Assembly: GCA_021826525.1 (NCBI GenBank)
Contig: JAKAZU010000023.1
Coordinates: forward strand, 1 to 12,563
Direction of reading: 5' to 3'
From: Thermoplasmata archaeon
GTDB lineage: Archaea; Thermoplasmatota; Thermoplasmata; UBA184
DNA: 12,563 nt
The position numbers and the translations under genes are program-made. This document shows positions 1 to 6,375 of the stretch, piece by piece. Position 1 is the stretch's first letter; each line of letters opens with the position of its first letter. The notes beneath the pieces were generated by a model. The model ran no database searches. It was not told the origin of the DNA and worked only from the letters and a program-made list of their open reading frames with translations.

Positions 1-1
1 G

Positions 2-100
2 GTCCTCGCCCCGGGCGCGAAGCCGTCGCCCCTTCCCTTGAGCGTCGCTCCGGCCGCAGCTCCCCCTTCGAGCGCGGCGTCGCCGGACCGGTTCCCGTAG
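2..100 (+). CDS. Possible 3' end of an upstream gene (partial)
   Basis: Reading from base 2, the frame is open to a TAG at 98-100 and would encode about 32 residues rich in Pro, Ala and Ser. Similar Pro/Ala-rich tails end several other proteins in this window (Alba, the DUF1614-RDD protein, the small membrane protein). The tfs promoter box begins about 20 bp after this stop, which suits a gene ending here. No domain can be recognised, another frame is also open in this GC-rich stretch, and a gene on the other strand cannot be excluded. This is a weak call. Confidence 0.25.
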   Translation, partial: VLAPGAKPSPLPLSVAPAAAPPSSAASPDRFP

Positions 101-120
101 TTTCCCCGCGCGCGAAGGGT

Positions 121-127
121 CAAATAC
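121..127 (+). promoter_or_regulatory. Candidate TATA box for tfs-asnS
   Basis: CAAATAC is an AT-rich island in GC-rich flanking DNA. It is centred 30 bp upstream of the tfs ATG at 154, as expected for an archaeal box A with a very short or absent leader. It is weaker than the alba box further along, and the call rests on composition and spacing only. Confidence 0.45.
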
Positions 128-153
128 GGCCGGCTCCCTCGAATCGTCTCCCT

Positions 154-462
154 ATGTTTTGTCCCAAGTGCAAGCGCTTGATGCGCCCGGACACCGCGGC
201 CCGCCGCTGGGTCTGCCCGGCATGCGGAGCCACCGTCCCCCTCGGCTCGGGCAAAGAGGTGGGCCGCTCGACCCCGAAGGAGCGCGAGGTCTCGGTCGTG
301 GAGACGAAGTCGGTGACGCTGCCGACGACGAACGAGGTCTGCCCCAAGTGCGGCAACGACACCGCCTATTGGGTGCTCCGCCAAACCCGGGGAGCGGACG
401 AGCCGGAGACCCGGATCTTCGAGTGCACCGCGTGCGGCCACAAGTGGCGGGAGTATCAATGA
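154..462 (+). CDS. tfs: Transcription factor S (TFS, RPB9/TFIIS-like)
   Basis: A 102-residue protein of the usual TFS length. TFS acts on stalled RNA polymerase and stimulates cleavage of backtracked transcripts, as TFIIS does in eukaryotes. It has two zinc ribbons. The N-terminal ribbon uses C3, C6, C21 and C24. The C-terminal ribbon uses C63, C66, C91 and C94, and contains the Asp-Glu pair (D82-E83, in RGADEPET) that reaches into the polymerase active site in this family. A linker of about 35 residues joins the ribbons. The ATG at 154 places the first CPKC at residue 3, as in other archaeal TFS proteins; the frame is open upstream but has no better start. The stop overlaps the start of asnS, so the two genes are probably cotranscribed and translationally coupled. 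The intact D-E pair argues for an active cleavage factor rather than an inhibitory paralogue. Confidence 0.93.
   Translation: MFCPKCKRLMRPDTAARRWVCPACGATVPLGSGKEVGRSTPKEREVSVVETKSVTLPTTNEVCPKCGNDTAYWVLRQTRGADEPETRIFECTACGHKWREYQ
449..453 (+). promoter_or_regulatory. Ribosome binding site of asnS inside tfs
   Basis: GGGAG lies within the last codons of tfs, 5 nt before the ATG at 459. That ATG overlaps the tfs stop (ATGA). The site supports 459 as the asnS start and a coupled re-initiation mechanism, in contrast to the apparently leaderless genes elsewhere in the window. Confidence 0.5.
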
Positions 463-1763
463 GCCCCACCGCGTTCTCCGCGATCGAGCATGCCTTCCGT
501 CCGGAGGCGATCGGCGCCCCGATCGCCGTGCGAGGTTGGGTGCTCCGATCGCGATCCTCCGGCGGGATCCTGTTCATCACGCTCCGCGACCGGACCGGCG
601 TCGTGCAGGTCACCGGGCGCAAGGATGCGCTCGGAGAGGTGCCGTTCACCGCCGCCGAGCATGTCCAGAACGAGGGAGCCATCGCCGTCGAGGGCACCGT
701 CGCGGAGGACCGGCGAGCACTCGGAGGGCGGGAGATCCGCGCATCGCGGATCGTCGTCCTCGACGCCGGAGAGCCGTACCCGATCTTCCAAGAGCAGACC
801 GAGGAGTTCCGGCTCGACAAGCGGCACCTGGTCATCCGCTCGCAGGACCACGTCGCCACGTTCCGCGTGAAAGCCGAGCTCTTGAGAACGTTCCGCGAGT
901 TCATGGACCGTGAGGCGGTCCTCGAAGTGACGCCGCCGATCTTGAGCGGCAACGCCGCCGAAGGCGGCGCCGAGGCGTTCGAGATCGACTACTTCGGACG
1001 ACCCGGATATCTCTCCCAGACCGCCCAGCTCTACCTCGAGGCGCTCCTCGTGCCCAACGAACGTGTCTACGCGCTCACCCCGTCGTTCCGGGCCGAGAAG
1101 ATGCGCACGCCGCGGCACCTGACCGAGTATCTCCACCTCGAGGGCGAGCTCGCATGGACGGATCTCGACGGACTGCTCTCGTTCATCGAACGGATGATCG
1201 AGTACGTCTGTCGCGCGATCGCCGAGCGACGACCGACCGAGCTTCGGCAGCTCGGACGGGCGCCGGAGGACCTCGCCGCCGTCCGCGCACCATTCGAGCG
1301 GGTACCGTACGCCGCTGCGATCGAGGAGCTGCAGAAGAAGGGGTTCGCGATCGAGTGGGGCGGGGACTTCGGCACGGCCGAGGAGCGAGCGCTCACGATC
1401 GAGAGGACCGCGCCGATCTTCCTGACCCGGTTCCCGCGCGAGCTCAAGGCGTTCTACATGCTGCGCACCCCCGGCGACCCGCGTACGGTGGAAGCCGCGG
1501 ACCTACTCGCTCCCGAGGGTTACGGTGAGATCGTCGGCGCCTCCTGCCGCGAGACGAGCATCCCGAACCTGCTCGAGCGCCTCGCCCAGCTCGGCATCGA
1601 TCCGGCCGCCTACGAGTGGTATCTCGACCTGCGACGCCATGGAAACATCGAACACGCGGGCTTCGGCCTCGGCGTCGAGCGCGTGCTGCGCTGGATGCTG
1701 CGTCGAGAGCACATCCGCGACACGACGCCGTTTCCGCGGACACCCAGCCGGCACACTCCGTAG
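459..1763 (+). CDS. asnS: Asparaginyl-tRNA synthetase (archaeal type)
   Basis: A 434-residue class IIb aminoacyl-tRNA synthetase that charges tRNA-Asn with asparagine. Residues 1-105 form the OB-fold anticodon-binding domain (VRGWVLRSRSSGGILFITLR). The catalytic domain follows, with motif 1 around 148-160, motif 2 around 209-230 (FRAEKMRTPRHLTEYLHLE) and motif 3 at 401-410 (GFGLGVERVL). AsnRS rather than AspRS is indicated by LLAPEGYGEIVGAS (349-362), YEWYLDLRRHG (385-395) and the C-terminal PFPRTPSR, where archaeal AspRS usually ends in a PRDR-type motif. The OB fold rules out the truncated asparagine-synthetase-like paralogue that lacks it. The frame stays open upstream through tfs, but the ATG overlapping the tfs stop, with GGGAG before it, gives a normal N-terminus. 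Its presence implies direct Asn-tRNA formation rather than sole reliance on tRNA-dependent amidation. Confidence 0.92.
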   Translation: MSPTAFSAIEHAFRPEAIGAPIAVRGWVLRSRSSGGILFITLRDRTGVVQVTGRKDALGEVPFTAAEHVQNEGAIAVEGTVAEDRRALGGREIRASRIVVLDAGEPYPIFQEQTEEFRLDKRHLVIRSQDHVATFRVKAELLRTFREFMDREAVLEVTPPILSGNAAEGGAEAFEIDYFGRPGYLSQTAQLYLEALLVPNERVYALTPSFRAEKMRTPRHLTEYLHLEGELAWTDLDGLLSFIERMIEYVCRAIAERRPTELRQLGRAPEDLAAVRAPFERVPYAAAIEELQKKGFAIEWGGDFGTAEERALTIERTAPIFLTRFPRELKAFYMLRTPGDPRTVEAADLLAPEGYGEIVGASCRETSIPNLLERLAQLGIDPAAYEWYLDLRRHGNIEHAGFGLGVERVLRWMLRREHIRDTTPFPRTPSRHTP

Positions 1764-1850
1764 CCGGCCGGGTCGCCCGGAGACGGCAAAGGTTCAAGAA
1801 CGGTCGCAGTAGTGCGTGCGACGTAGTGGCCGTCTCTCGGGGAGCACAGC
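1764..1850 (+). other. Intergenic gap between asnS and the GNAT gene
   Basis: This 87-bp gap has no convincing TATA box at the distance seen for other genes here. GGAG at 1841-1844 lies 6 nt before the GTG start of the next gene and may serve as its ribosome binding site. An AAAGGTTCAAGAAC stretch (1788-1801) is the only AT-richer patch and could be a weak box A giving a leader of about 30 nt. Confidence 0.3.
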
Positions 1851-2381
1851 GTGGCACTTCAACGGCAATCCGATCGTGAGGAATCGAACGCCAAGCCTGC
1901 CCCACCGGCGCCCGGGGATCTCCTTGTCGAGCGGATCACTCACCGCGACGTTCCCGAGGTCGCCGCGCTTCTCAAGAGGGTCTGGGACGCGCAACGCCCG
2001 GAGCTCCCCCCCGAGCTCGTGAAGGAGTGGGAGCCGACCCCGCTCGAGTTCACGAGCCGGATGGAAGGAGTGACGTTCTTCGCCGCCCGGCGCGACGGAC
2101 GGCTCATCGGGCTCATCGGCTGCGAGCTGGACGGTCGCAGCGCCCACTTCCACACGCTCGTCGTCGATCCGACCGCCCGTCGCCAAGGCGTGGGGAGCGC
2201 TCTAACGCGGGCCGGCATCGAGTGGGCCCGGCGCAATGGGTGCGGGTCGATATGGTTCGATCATCTCGCGCAGTTCACCGCGCTCCCCCCACTGCTCAAG
2301 CGCCTCGGATTCACCGAGGCTGGCGTTCTCCACCGTCACCTGTACAACGAGGACGTGCGGTACTTCGAGCAGATCCTCTAA
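1851..2381 (+). CDS. GNAT-family N-acetyltransferase
   Basis: A 176-residue Gcn5-related acetyltransferase that transfers an acetyl group from acetyl-CoA to an amine; the acceptor cannot be read from sequence. The core is the acetyl-CoA motif A at about 103-121, with LVVDPTARRQGVGSAL containing the R/Q-x-x-G-x-G/A pyrophosphate loop (R111, Q112, G113, G115). It is followed by the alpha helix and by YFEQIL-type C-terminal strands. The first 22 residues are charged, Pro-rich and probably disordered. The start is GTG at 1851, with GGAG 6 nt upstream; the domain proper begins near residue 24, so a slightly later start is possible, but no ATG precedes the domain. It lies 87 bp after asnS on the same strand and faces the tRNA-Leu gene. 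A ribosomal-protein or small-molecule acetyltransferase role is equally possible. Confidence 0.82.
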   Translation: MALQRQSDREESNAKPAPPAPGDLLVERITHRDVPEVAALLKRVWDAQRPELPPELVKEWEPTPLEFTSRMEGVTFFAARRDGRLIGLIGCELDGRSAHFHTLVVDPTARRQGVGSALTRAGIEWARRNGCGSIWFDHLAQFTALPPLLKRLGFTEAGVLHRHLYNEDVRYFEQIL

Positions 2382-2429
2382 GCGCCCTCCCGCGGACTCC
2401 CGTCTCTCCACATCGGGACGATCGACGTT

Positions 2430-2449
2430 CCCCGGATCCGAACCCGGGG
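2430..2449. terminator. GC-rich hairpin between convergent GNAT and tRNA-Leu
   Basis: CCCCGG (2430-2435) can pair with CCGGGG (2444-2449) across an 8-nt loop, at the meeting point of the GNAT gene and the tRNA-Leu gene. It has no T-run on either side, and archaeal termination depends mainly on T-tracts, so a terminator role is only suggested by position. It could simply be an incidental GC-rich inverted repeat. Confidence 0.2.
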
Positions 2450-2452
2450 TCC

Positions 2453-2537
2453 TGCAGGGGGTGAGATTTGAACTCACGGACTCCTACGAGACTAGGACCT
2501 CAACCTAGCGCCTTTGACCAAGCTGGGCCACCCCTGC
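2453..2537 (-). tRNA. tRNA-Leu(GAG)
   Basis: An 85-nt class II tRNA with a full cloverleaf on the minus strand. The acceptor stem is GCAGGGG/CCCCTGC, 7 perfect pairs, with discriminator A at 2453. The D arm is GCC/GGC (2526-2528 with 2510-2512). The anticodon stem is CTAGG/CCTAG around the loop TTGAGGT, giving anticodon GAG (2499-2501), which reads CUC and CUU. The long variable arm contains CTC-GTAG-GAG, typical of leucine tRNAs. The T arm is GTGAG/CTCAC with loop TTCAAAT. There is no intron, and the 3' CCA is not encoded (GG follows the discriminator), so it must be added by CCA-adding enzyme. Confidence 0.97.
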
Positions 2538-2544
2538 AGAGGGC

Positions 2545-2558
2545 CGGTCGCGCGACCG
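2545..2558. repeat. Perfect 14-bp palindrome in the tRNA-Leu leader/promoter region
   Basis: CGGTCGCGCGACCG reads identically on both strands. It lies 8 bp upstream of the tRNA 5' end, between the tRNA and its candidate box A, so it covers the expected transcription start. It could be an operator or a hairpin in the pre-tRNA leader, or chance in GC-rich DNA. Confidence 0.5.
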
Positions 2559-2568
2559 ATGCGCCGAG

Positions 2569-2580
2569 GATAACGCTTTC
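2569..2580 (-). promoter_or_regulatory. Candidate box A for tRNA-Leu
   Basis: On the minus strand this reads GAAAGCGTTATC, the only AT-richer patch upstream of the tRNA. It lies about 35 bp before the mature 5' end at 2537, which would leave a leader of roughly 10 nt to be trimmed by RNase P. A 14-bp palindrome sits between it and the tRNA. Confidence 0.4.
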
Positions 2581-2653
2581 GAAGGCGAGGGCCCGAACAC
2601 AAACCCGCCACGGTCGTACGGCGCCGAACGATCGTGCGGGCCCCGCCTCCGAA

Positions 2654-2670
2654 GAGAAACGTCTATAATC
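2654..2670 (+). promoter_or_regulatory. BRE/TATA promoter of alba
   Basis: GAGAAAC (2654-2660) followed by TATAAT (2664-2669) is the best promoter in the window: a purine-rich BRE directly upstream of a TATA box. The box centre is about 25 bp before the ATG at 2691, so transcription should start at or next to that ATG. This makes the alba mRNA leaderless and excludes the in-frame GTG at 2634, which lies upstream of the promoter. Confidence 0.75.
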
Positions 2671-2690
2671 GAAAGGTCGTGGAGCCGACC

Positions 2691-3047
2691 ATGACTCCTC
2701 GCGGGGATGACGACCGCCCCGAGATCGCCTATCGGGAGACACCCACGGGTCACCCGATCGTCTTCATCGGTCCGAAGCCGACGATGACGTACGTCTTCCA
2801 GCTCGTCGCACAACTTCACTCCGGTGCCGGACCGGTGTTCGTGAAGGCGCGCGGGAACGCGATCGGGAAGGCGGTCGACGTGGTCGAGGTCGTCCGGCGC
2901 CGCCTCCTGCAAGGCCAAGTGACGGTGGGCCCGATCTCGATCGATACCGAACGGCTGACGAACCGCGACGGCCGGGACGCGAACGTCTCCTCGATCACGA
3001 TCTCGGTGGCACGGACGGCATCGGCGCCGCCGGTATCGCCGAAGTAG
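2691..3047 (+). CDS. albA: Alba DNA/RNA-binding chromatin protein
   Basis: A 118-residue Alba protein, the archaeal chromatin and RNA-binding factor that acts as dimers. The Alba core spans about residues 22-108. It contains IVFIGPKPTMTYV (23-35), the strongly conserved VKARGNAIGKAVDVVEVVRR (51-70) and NRDGRDANVSSITISV (91-106), which match Sulfolobus Alba segment by segment. Compared with Sso10b, the position of acetylated Lys16 is Pro28 while Lys17 is kept as K29, and the dimer-dimer residue Phe60 is Leu72. A 20-residue acidic, Arg-containing N-terminal extension and a Pro/Ser tail flank the core. The start at 2691 is fixed by the promoter 25 bp upstream. Its last 53 bp overlap the convergent DUF1614-RDD gene. 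Confidence 0.92.
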   Translation: MTPRGDDDRPEIAYRETPTGHPIVFIGPKPTMTYVFQLVAQLHSGAGPVFVKARGNAIGKAVDVVEVVRRRLLQGQVTVGPISIDTERLTNRDGRDANVSSITISVARTASAPPVSPK

Positions 3048-4821
3048 GGCGCGCGGAGCGGATCACCCAGGTTCCCGCCCAGCGATCGCCGATCCGCTGC
3101 CGCTCGGAGCTCAGCACCATCACCAGGATCGCGAACGCGCCGAAGAGGACCGTCGCGGTGAGAGCGATCCCGAGGAAGTACAGGAAAGCGAGGAGATTGG
3201 TGAGGTTTCCGAAGACGACCGCGTTCGCTGCGCCGACGCCTCCGTGGGCGAGGATCGCGACCGCGGCGGAGAGCCCGAGCCCGATCGCGCTGTAGGTGGC
3301 GAGGCGCGGGGCGGCGCGCACGAACGCGGCAAGCCAGCGCGGCCGACGGAAGTTCCGGTCGCGCACCTCGAGCCCGAGCATCCATTTCCCGAGGGTCGTG
3401 CCGAACGCGGTTTCCGAGACCGCGACGTAGAGGAACGCGACGGCGATGTAGCCGTAGGCCGCCGCGACGAACGAGACCGCCGAGAGCACGCCCACGAGCG
3501 AGCCGCCGATGCTGGCCGCAAGGAACCACCACACGGCCACCGCCGGGGCGGTGACGAGGGCGAGATCGATGGCGTAGGCCGCGATGCGCGCACGGATCGA
3601 CGCGAGGCGTGGAGTCCACAGCGATCGCCCGACCCCGACGAGCATCCGCGCCGCCAACCATGCGCGCATGGCCTCGGGCGGATCGGCCGGAGCCGTGGCG
3701 GCCAGCGCATCCAAGTTCGCCTGGTCGGCGACCACCCATCCCGGCACCCCGAGCCCGCTCCATGGGTGGGCCCGATCAGGGGCCTCGGGAAGTTCGAGGA
3801 CGCGGTGGGCTTGCCCCGCGGCGTCGTGGGCGGCGACGCTCGCCGCCCGGATCGAATCGGACGGCCGGCCGTCGTACTGTTCCTGCAGCGAGCGGGCCAA
3901 GCGATGGGTGGGAGAGGCGGGTGGGACCGAGCCCGCATCGTCCGGGACGGGGATCCCGCTCCGTTCGAGGAGGTGGTGGGCGGCGTAGGCCGCGGCGAGC
4001 GCGAGGAGGCCGGACAGGTAGAGGAGATCGAGAATGTCGGCGCCTCCGATGACGTAGAGGTTCATCGATCCTGGTCCGTAGAGAGGCGGTTGACGGAGCA
4101 CGTCGGCCCCCACGAGCACGCCGAACGTCGTGGCGGAGTAGGCCATGGGCAGCGCGAGCGCTTCGCGTCCTGCGAACAGCGGCCGGGCGATCAGGACCGC
4201 GACGAACCCCGCGAGCACGGGGGTGATCACGTAGATCGGGAACTGTTCCTCGATGCCGGCACCCGGCACCGTGTACGAGGCGAGAAAGGTGAGCACGGTC
4301 ACTCCCGAGGTCAACGCCACGAGGCTGGCCGCCCGCCGTCCTACGTGCGACGGGGCATCGCCAAGAAGCCGGGGCGCGAGGGCGAACGCCGCGAGGGAGA
4401 AGGCGGCCGCGATCGCGGTGACGGCGATATCCTGGGTCGCCGCGTTCGAGAGGTACACGACGGCGGCGAGCGCGAGGGCGCTCTCCACGCTGAACCAGAC
4501 GCCGAAGAACGCGAGCGAACGACGCAGCGGGGGAGCGATGCGCGCGAAGAGGGCGCACGAGACCACGAGGGGAAAGAGTCCCCCCCCAAGATTGATCGCC
4601 AAGAGGTCCGGGCCGATCCGGGTGAACGTCAGTTCCGCGACGTAGGCGAGGAGGCTGGCGGGTACGAGCAGCCAGAAGGTCAGCTTCCCAAAGCCCACGC
4701 TCTCGGCGAGGGGCCCCCGTTCCCAGGCGAAGAGCGCCAGGAACAACCACAGGAGCGGGGTAAGAGCGAAGGCGAGGATCGTGCCCGTGACATCGAGCCC
4801 CAGTTGCAGTGGATCGAGCAC
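2995..4821 (-). CDS. Membrane protein: DUF1614-like domain fused to RDD domain
   Basis: A 608-residue polytopic membrane protein of unknown function. Residues 10-285 hold about eight hydrophobic segments resembling DUF1614. Its hallmarks are LLAINLGGGLFPLVVS (73-88), the ATTFGVLVGADVLRQP-like region (230-245) and VIGGADILDLLYLSGLLAL (257-275). Residues 286-405 form a soluble, Ala/Asp/Pro-rich linker. Residues 407-588 are an RDD domain: SIRARIAAYAIDLALV with the Arg and Asp, TLGKWMLGLEVRD (476-488), and QRIGDRWAGTWVI (575-587) at its end. RDD proteins are implicated in membrane transport or sit as accessory membrane modules, but no substrate can be inferred. The start is GTG at 4821 and no clear box was found at leaderless distance. 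It is divergent from the lyase gene, and its 3' end runs 53 bp into alba. Confidence 0.8.
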   Translation of the reverse strand: MLDPLQLGLDVTGTILAFALTPLLWLFLALFAWERGPLAESVGFGKLTFWLLVPASLLAYVAELTFTRIGPDLLAINLGGGLFPLVVSCALFARIAPPLRRSLAFFGVWFSVESALALAAVVYLSNAATQDIAVTAIAAAFSLAAFALAPRLLGDAPSHVGRRAASLVALTSGVTVLTFLASYTVPGAGIEEQFPIYVITPVLAGFVAVLIARPLFAGREALALPMAYSATTFGVLVGADVLRQPPLYGPGSMNLYVIGGADILDLLYLSGLLALAAAYAAHHLLERSGIPVPDDAGSVPPASPTHRLARSLQEQYDGRPSDSIRAASVAAHDAAGQAHRVLELPEAPDRAHPWSGLGVPGWVVADQANLDALAATAPADPPEAMRAWLAARMLVGVGRSLWTPRLASIRARIAAYAIDLALVTAPAVAVWWFLAASIGGSLVGVLSAVSFVAAAYGYIAVAFLYVAVSETAFGTTLGKWMLGLEVRDRNFRRPRWLAAFVRAAPRLATYSAIGLGLSAAVAILAHGGVGAANAVVFGNLTNLLAFLYFLGIALTATVLFGAFAILVMVLSSERQRIGDRWAGTWVIRSARPTSAIPAAPMPSVPPRS

Positions 4822-4923
4822 GGTGTAGGTCTCGCCCGCCCTCGGAGCCTCGGCGCCGGGGCGTGTCCCACGAGCGGCGAGGAACGTAAAGGGTTATTCC
4901 GCCCGGGGACGTGGATTCGGGCG
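4822..4923. promoter_or_regulatory. Divergent intergenic region between the RDD protein and the lyase
   Basis: This 102-bp region separates two divergently transcribed genes. The AT-richer patch is at 4886-4899. GGTTATTC (4892-4899) is centred 28 bp before the lyase ATG at 4924 and is the likely plus-strand box A. On the minus strand the adjacent CCTTTACG (around 4886-4893) could serve the RDD gene, but it would leave a leader of about 40 nt with no clear ribosome binding site. Confidence 0.45.
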
Positions 4924-6324
4924 ATGGTCGCCCAACGCACCGAGAAGGACTCCCTCGGGGAGCGCGAGGTCCCGGCGGACGTGTACTGGGGGATCCAGAC
5001 CCTGCGAGGTCGGGAGAACTACCCCGTCAGCGGGTTGCGCGCGAGCCCCCACCTCATCCGGGCCTACGCGTTGCTCAAGCTCGCCGCCATCCACGCCAAC
5101 GTCGAATTGAAGGGCCTGGACGAGCGGCGTGGCAAGGCGCTCGCGCAGGCGGCCCAAGAGATGGCGGAAGGGCGATTCGATCACGAGTTCCCGATCGACG
5201 TGTTCCAGGCGGGTGCCGGCGTCTCCTTCCACATGAACGTCAACGAGGTCCTGACGAACCGGGCCCTCGAGATCTTGGGCCTGGCTCGGGGAGAATACCG
5301 GGACGTCAGCCCGAACGATCACGTCAATCGCGGACAGTCGACGAACGATACCTTCCCCTCGGCGGCCCAGGTCGCGGTCCTCCTCGCGTTGCGCGAGCTC
5401 CGACCGGCCGTGGTCTCCCTCGCGGTGAGCCTCGAGCGCAAGGCGCAGGAGTTTCGCGCGTTCGCGAAGGCCGGCCGCACCCACTTGAAGGACGCGATGC
5501 CCGTGACCCTCGGGGCGGAGTTCCGGGCCTACGCCATGGCGCTCGAGCGCGTGCTCGAGGCGCTCCCCACGGTGGAGCGGGCGCTCAGCGAGATCCCGCT
5601 CGGTGGGAGTGCGGTCGGTACGGGGGTCAACTCGATCGCCGGGTTCCGCTCCAGGGCCGTGGCGGAATACGCGTCGCTCACGGGGCTCACCCTCGTTCCC
5701 GGACGCGACGCGTTCGAGACGATGCAGAGCCGCTACGCGCTCGGGCTCGCGTCCGCTTGGCTGCGTACGCTCGCCCTCGAACTGATCCGGATCGCGAACG
5801 ACCTTCGGCTCCTGGCGAGCGGACCGTACACGGGGCTCGACGAGATACGGGTCCCGGAGATCCAGCCCGGGTCGTCGATCATGCCGGGAAAGGTCAACCC
5901 TTCGGCCGCCGAGTGCCTGAACATGGTCGCGTTCCATGTGGTCGGTGCGGACGCCGCGACCGCGCTCGCGGTCCAGGCCGGACAGCTCGAGATCAACGTG
6001 ATGATGCCGCTGGCGGCGTTCGAGGTCCTCTTCTCCGCCGAGATCCTCACGAACTACCTGCCCGTCTTCGCGCGTACGTGCATCGACGGGCTGATCGCGA
6101 ACGGACCCCAGCTCGAGGCCTACCTGCTCGAGTCCGGTGCGATCGCGACCGTCCTCACGCCGAAGCTCGGCTACCTGAAGGTCGCCGAGCTCGTGCACGA
6201 GTCCCAATCCACGGGGAAGTCCGTCAAGGAGCTCCTGCTCGAGCGCCGACTCCTCACCGCGGCCGAGATCGAGGAGCTCCTGGGCGCGGCCGCGCTCCTG
6301 AAGCTCACCGAACCGGTGCCGTAG
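4924..6324 (+). CDS. aspA: Aspartase/fumarase-superfamily lyase (aspartate ammonia-lyase-like)
   Basis: A 466-residue cytosolic lyase of normal length. Aspartases release ammonia from aspartate to give fumarate; class II fumarases hydrate fumarate. The family signature GSSIMPGKVNP is at 316-326 and includes the catalytic-loop serines S317/S318 and K323. Other family blocks are present: LGEREVPADVYWGIQTLR (11-28), PNDHVNRGQSTND (130-142), GRTHLKDAMPVTLG (184-197), LGGSAVGTGVN (226-236) and QAGQLEINVM (351-360). The N-terminal block and the C-terminal TGKSVKELLLERRLLT (430-445) look more aspartase-like. The first substrate loop reads GAGVSFHMN (97-105), where aspartases and fumarases usually have Thr and Asn (for example GTSVNMN), so the substrate is uncertain. 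The ATG at 4924 fits the N-terminus and a TTATT box 28 bp upstream. The TrmB-like regulator follows 51 bp after the stop. Confidence 0.8.
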   Translation: MVAQRTEKDSLGEREVPADVYWGIQTLRGRENYPVSGLRASPHLIRAYALLKLAAIHANVELKGLDERRGKALAQAAQEMAEGRFDHEFPIDVFQAGAGVSFHMNVNEVLTNRALEILGLARGEYRDVSPNDHVNRGQSTNDTFPSAAQVAVLLALRELRPAVVSLAVSLERKAQEFRAFAKAGRTHLKDAMPVTLGAEFRAYAMALERVLEALPTVERALSEIPLGGSAVGTGVNSIAGFRSRAVAEYASLTGLTLVPGRDAFETMQSRYALGLASAWLRTLALELIRIANDLRLLASGPYTGLDEIRVPEIQPGSSIMPGKVNPSAAECLNMVAFHVVGADAATALAVQAGQLEINVMMPLAAFEVLFSAEILTNYLPVFARTCIDGLIANGPQLEAYLLESGAIATVLTPKLGYLKVAELVHESQSTGKSVKELLLERRLLTAAEIEELLGAAALLKLTEPVP

Positions 6325-6340
6325 GCCCCGAACGCGCATC

Positions 6341-6346
6341 GTTAAG
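6341..6346 (+). promoter_or_regulatory. GTTAAG box upstream of the TrmB-like gene
   Basis: GTTAAG is centred about 32 bp before the ATG at 6376. The same hexamer precedes the aminotransferase and menG at comparable distances, so it is probably the box A. It overlaps an alternative in-frame GTG at 6346, which argues against that GTG as the start. Confidence 0.5.
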
Positions 6347-6375
6347 TGGCGTCGGTCTCCTCGGCATCGGGGATC

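Noticed and set aside
159..458. N-terminal extension of asnS by 100 residues
   Set aside because: It overlaps tfs in another frame and has no conserved content. The ATG at 459, with a ribosome binding site, gives the normal OB-fold N-terminus.
459..1763. Aspartyl-tRNA synthetase
   Set aside because: LLAPEGYGEI, YEWYLDLRRHG and the PFPRTP ending are AsnRS features; AspRS normally has different residues at these points.
2634..2690. GTG start at 2634 for alba
   Set aside because: The BRE/TATA lies downstream of it at 2654-2670, and the extension is not seen in Alba proteins.
3244..4923. Very long plus-strand open frame upstream of and in frame with the lyase
   Set aside because: It is antisense to the DUF1614-RDD gene, is extremely rich in Arg, Gly and Glu, and shows no domain. 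The lyase N-terminus and its promoter box place the start at 4924. It is a GC-rich shadow frame.
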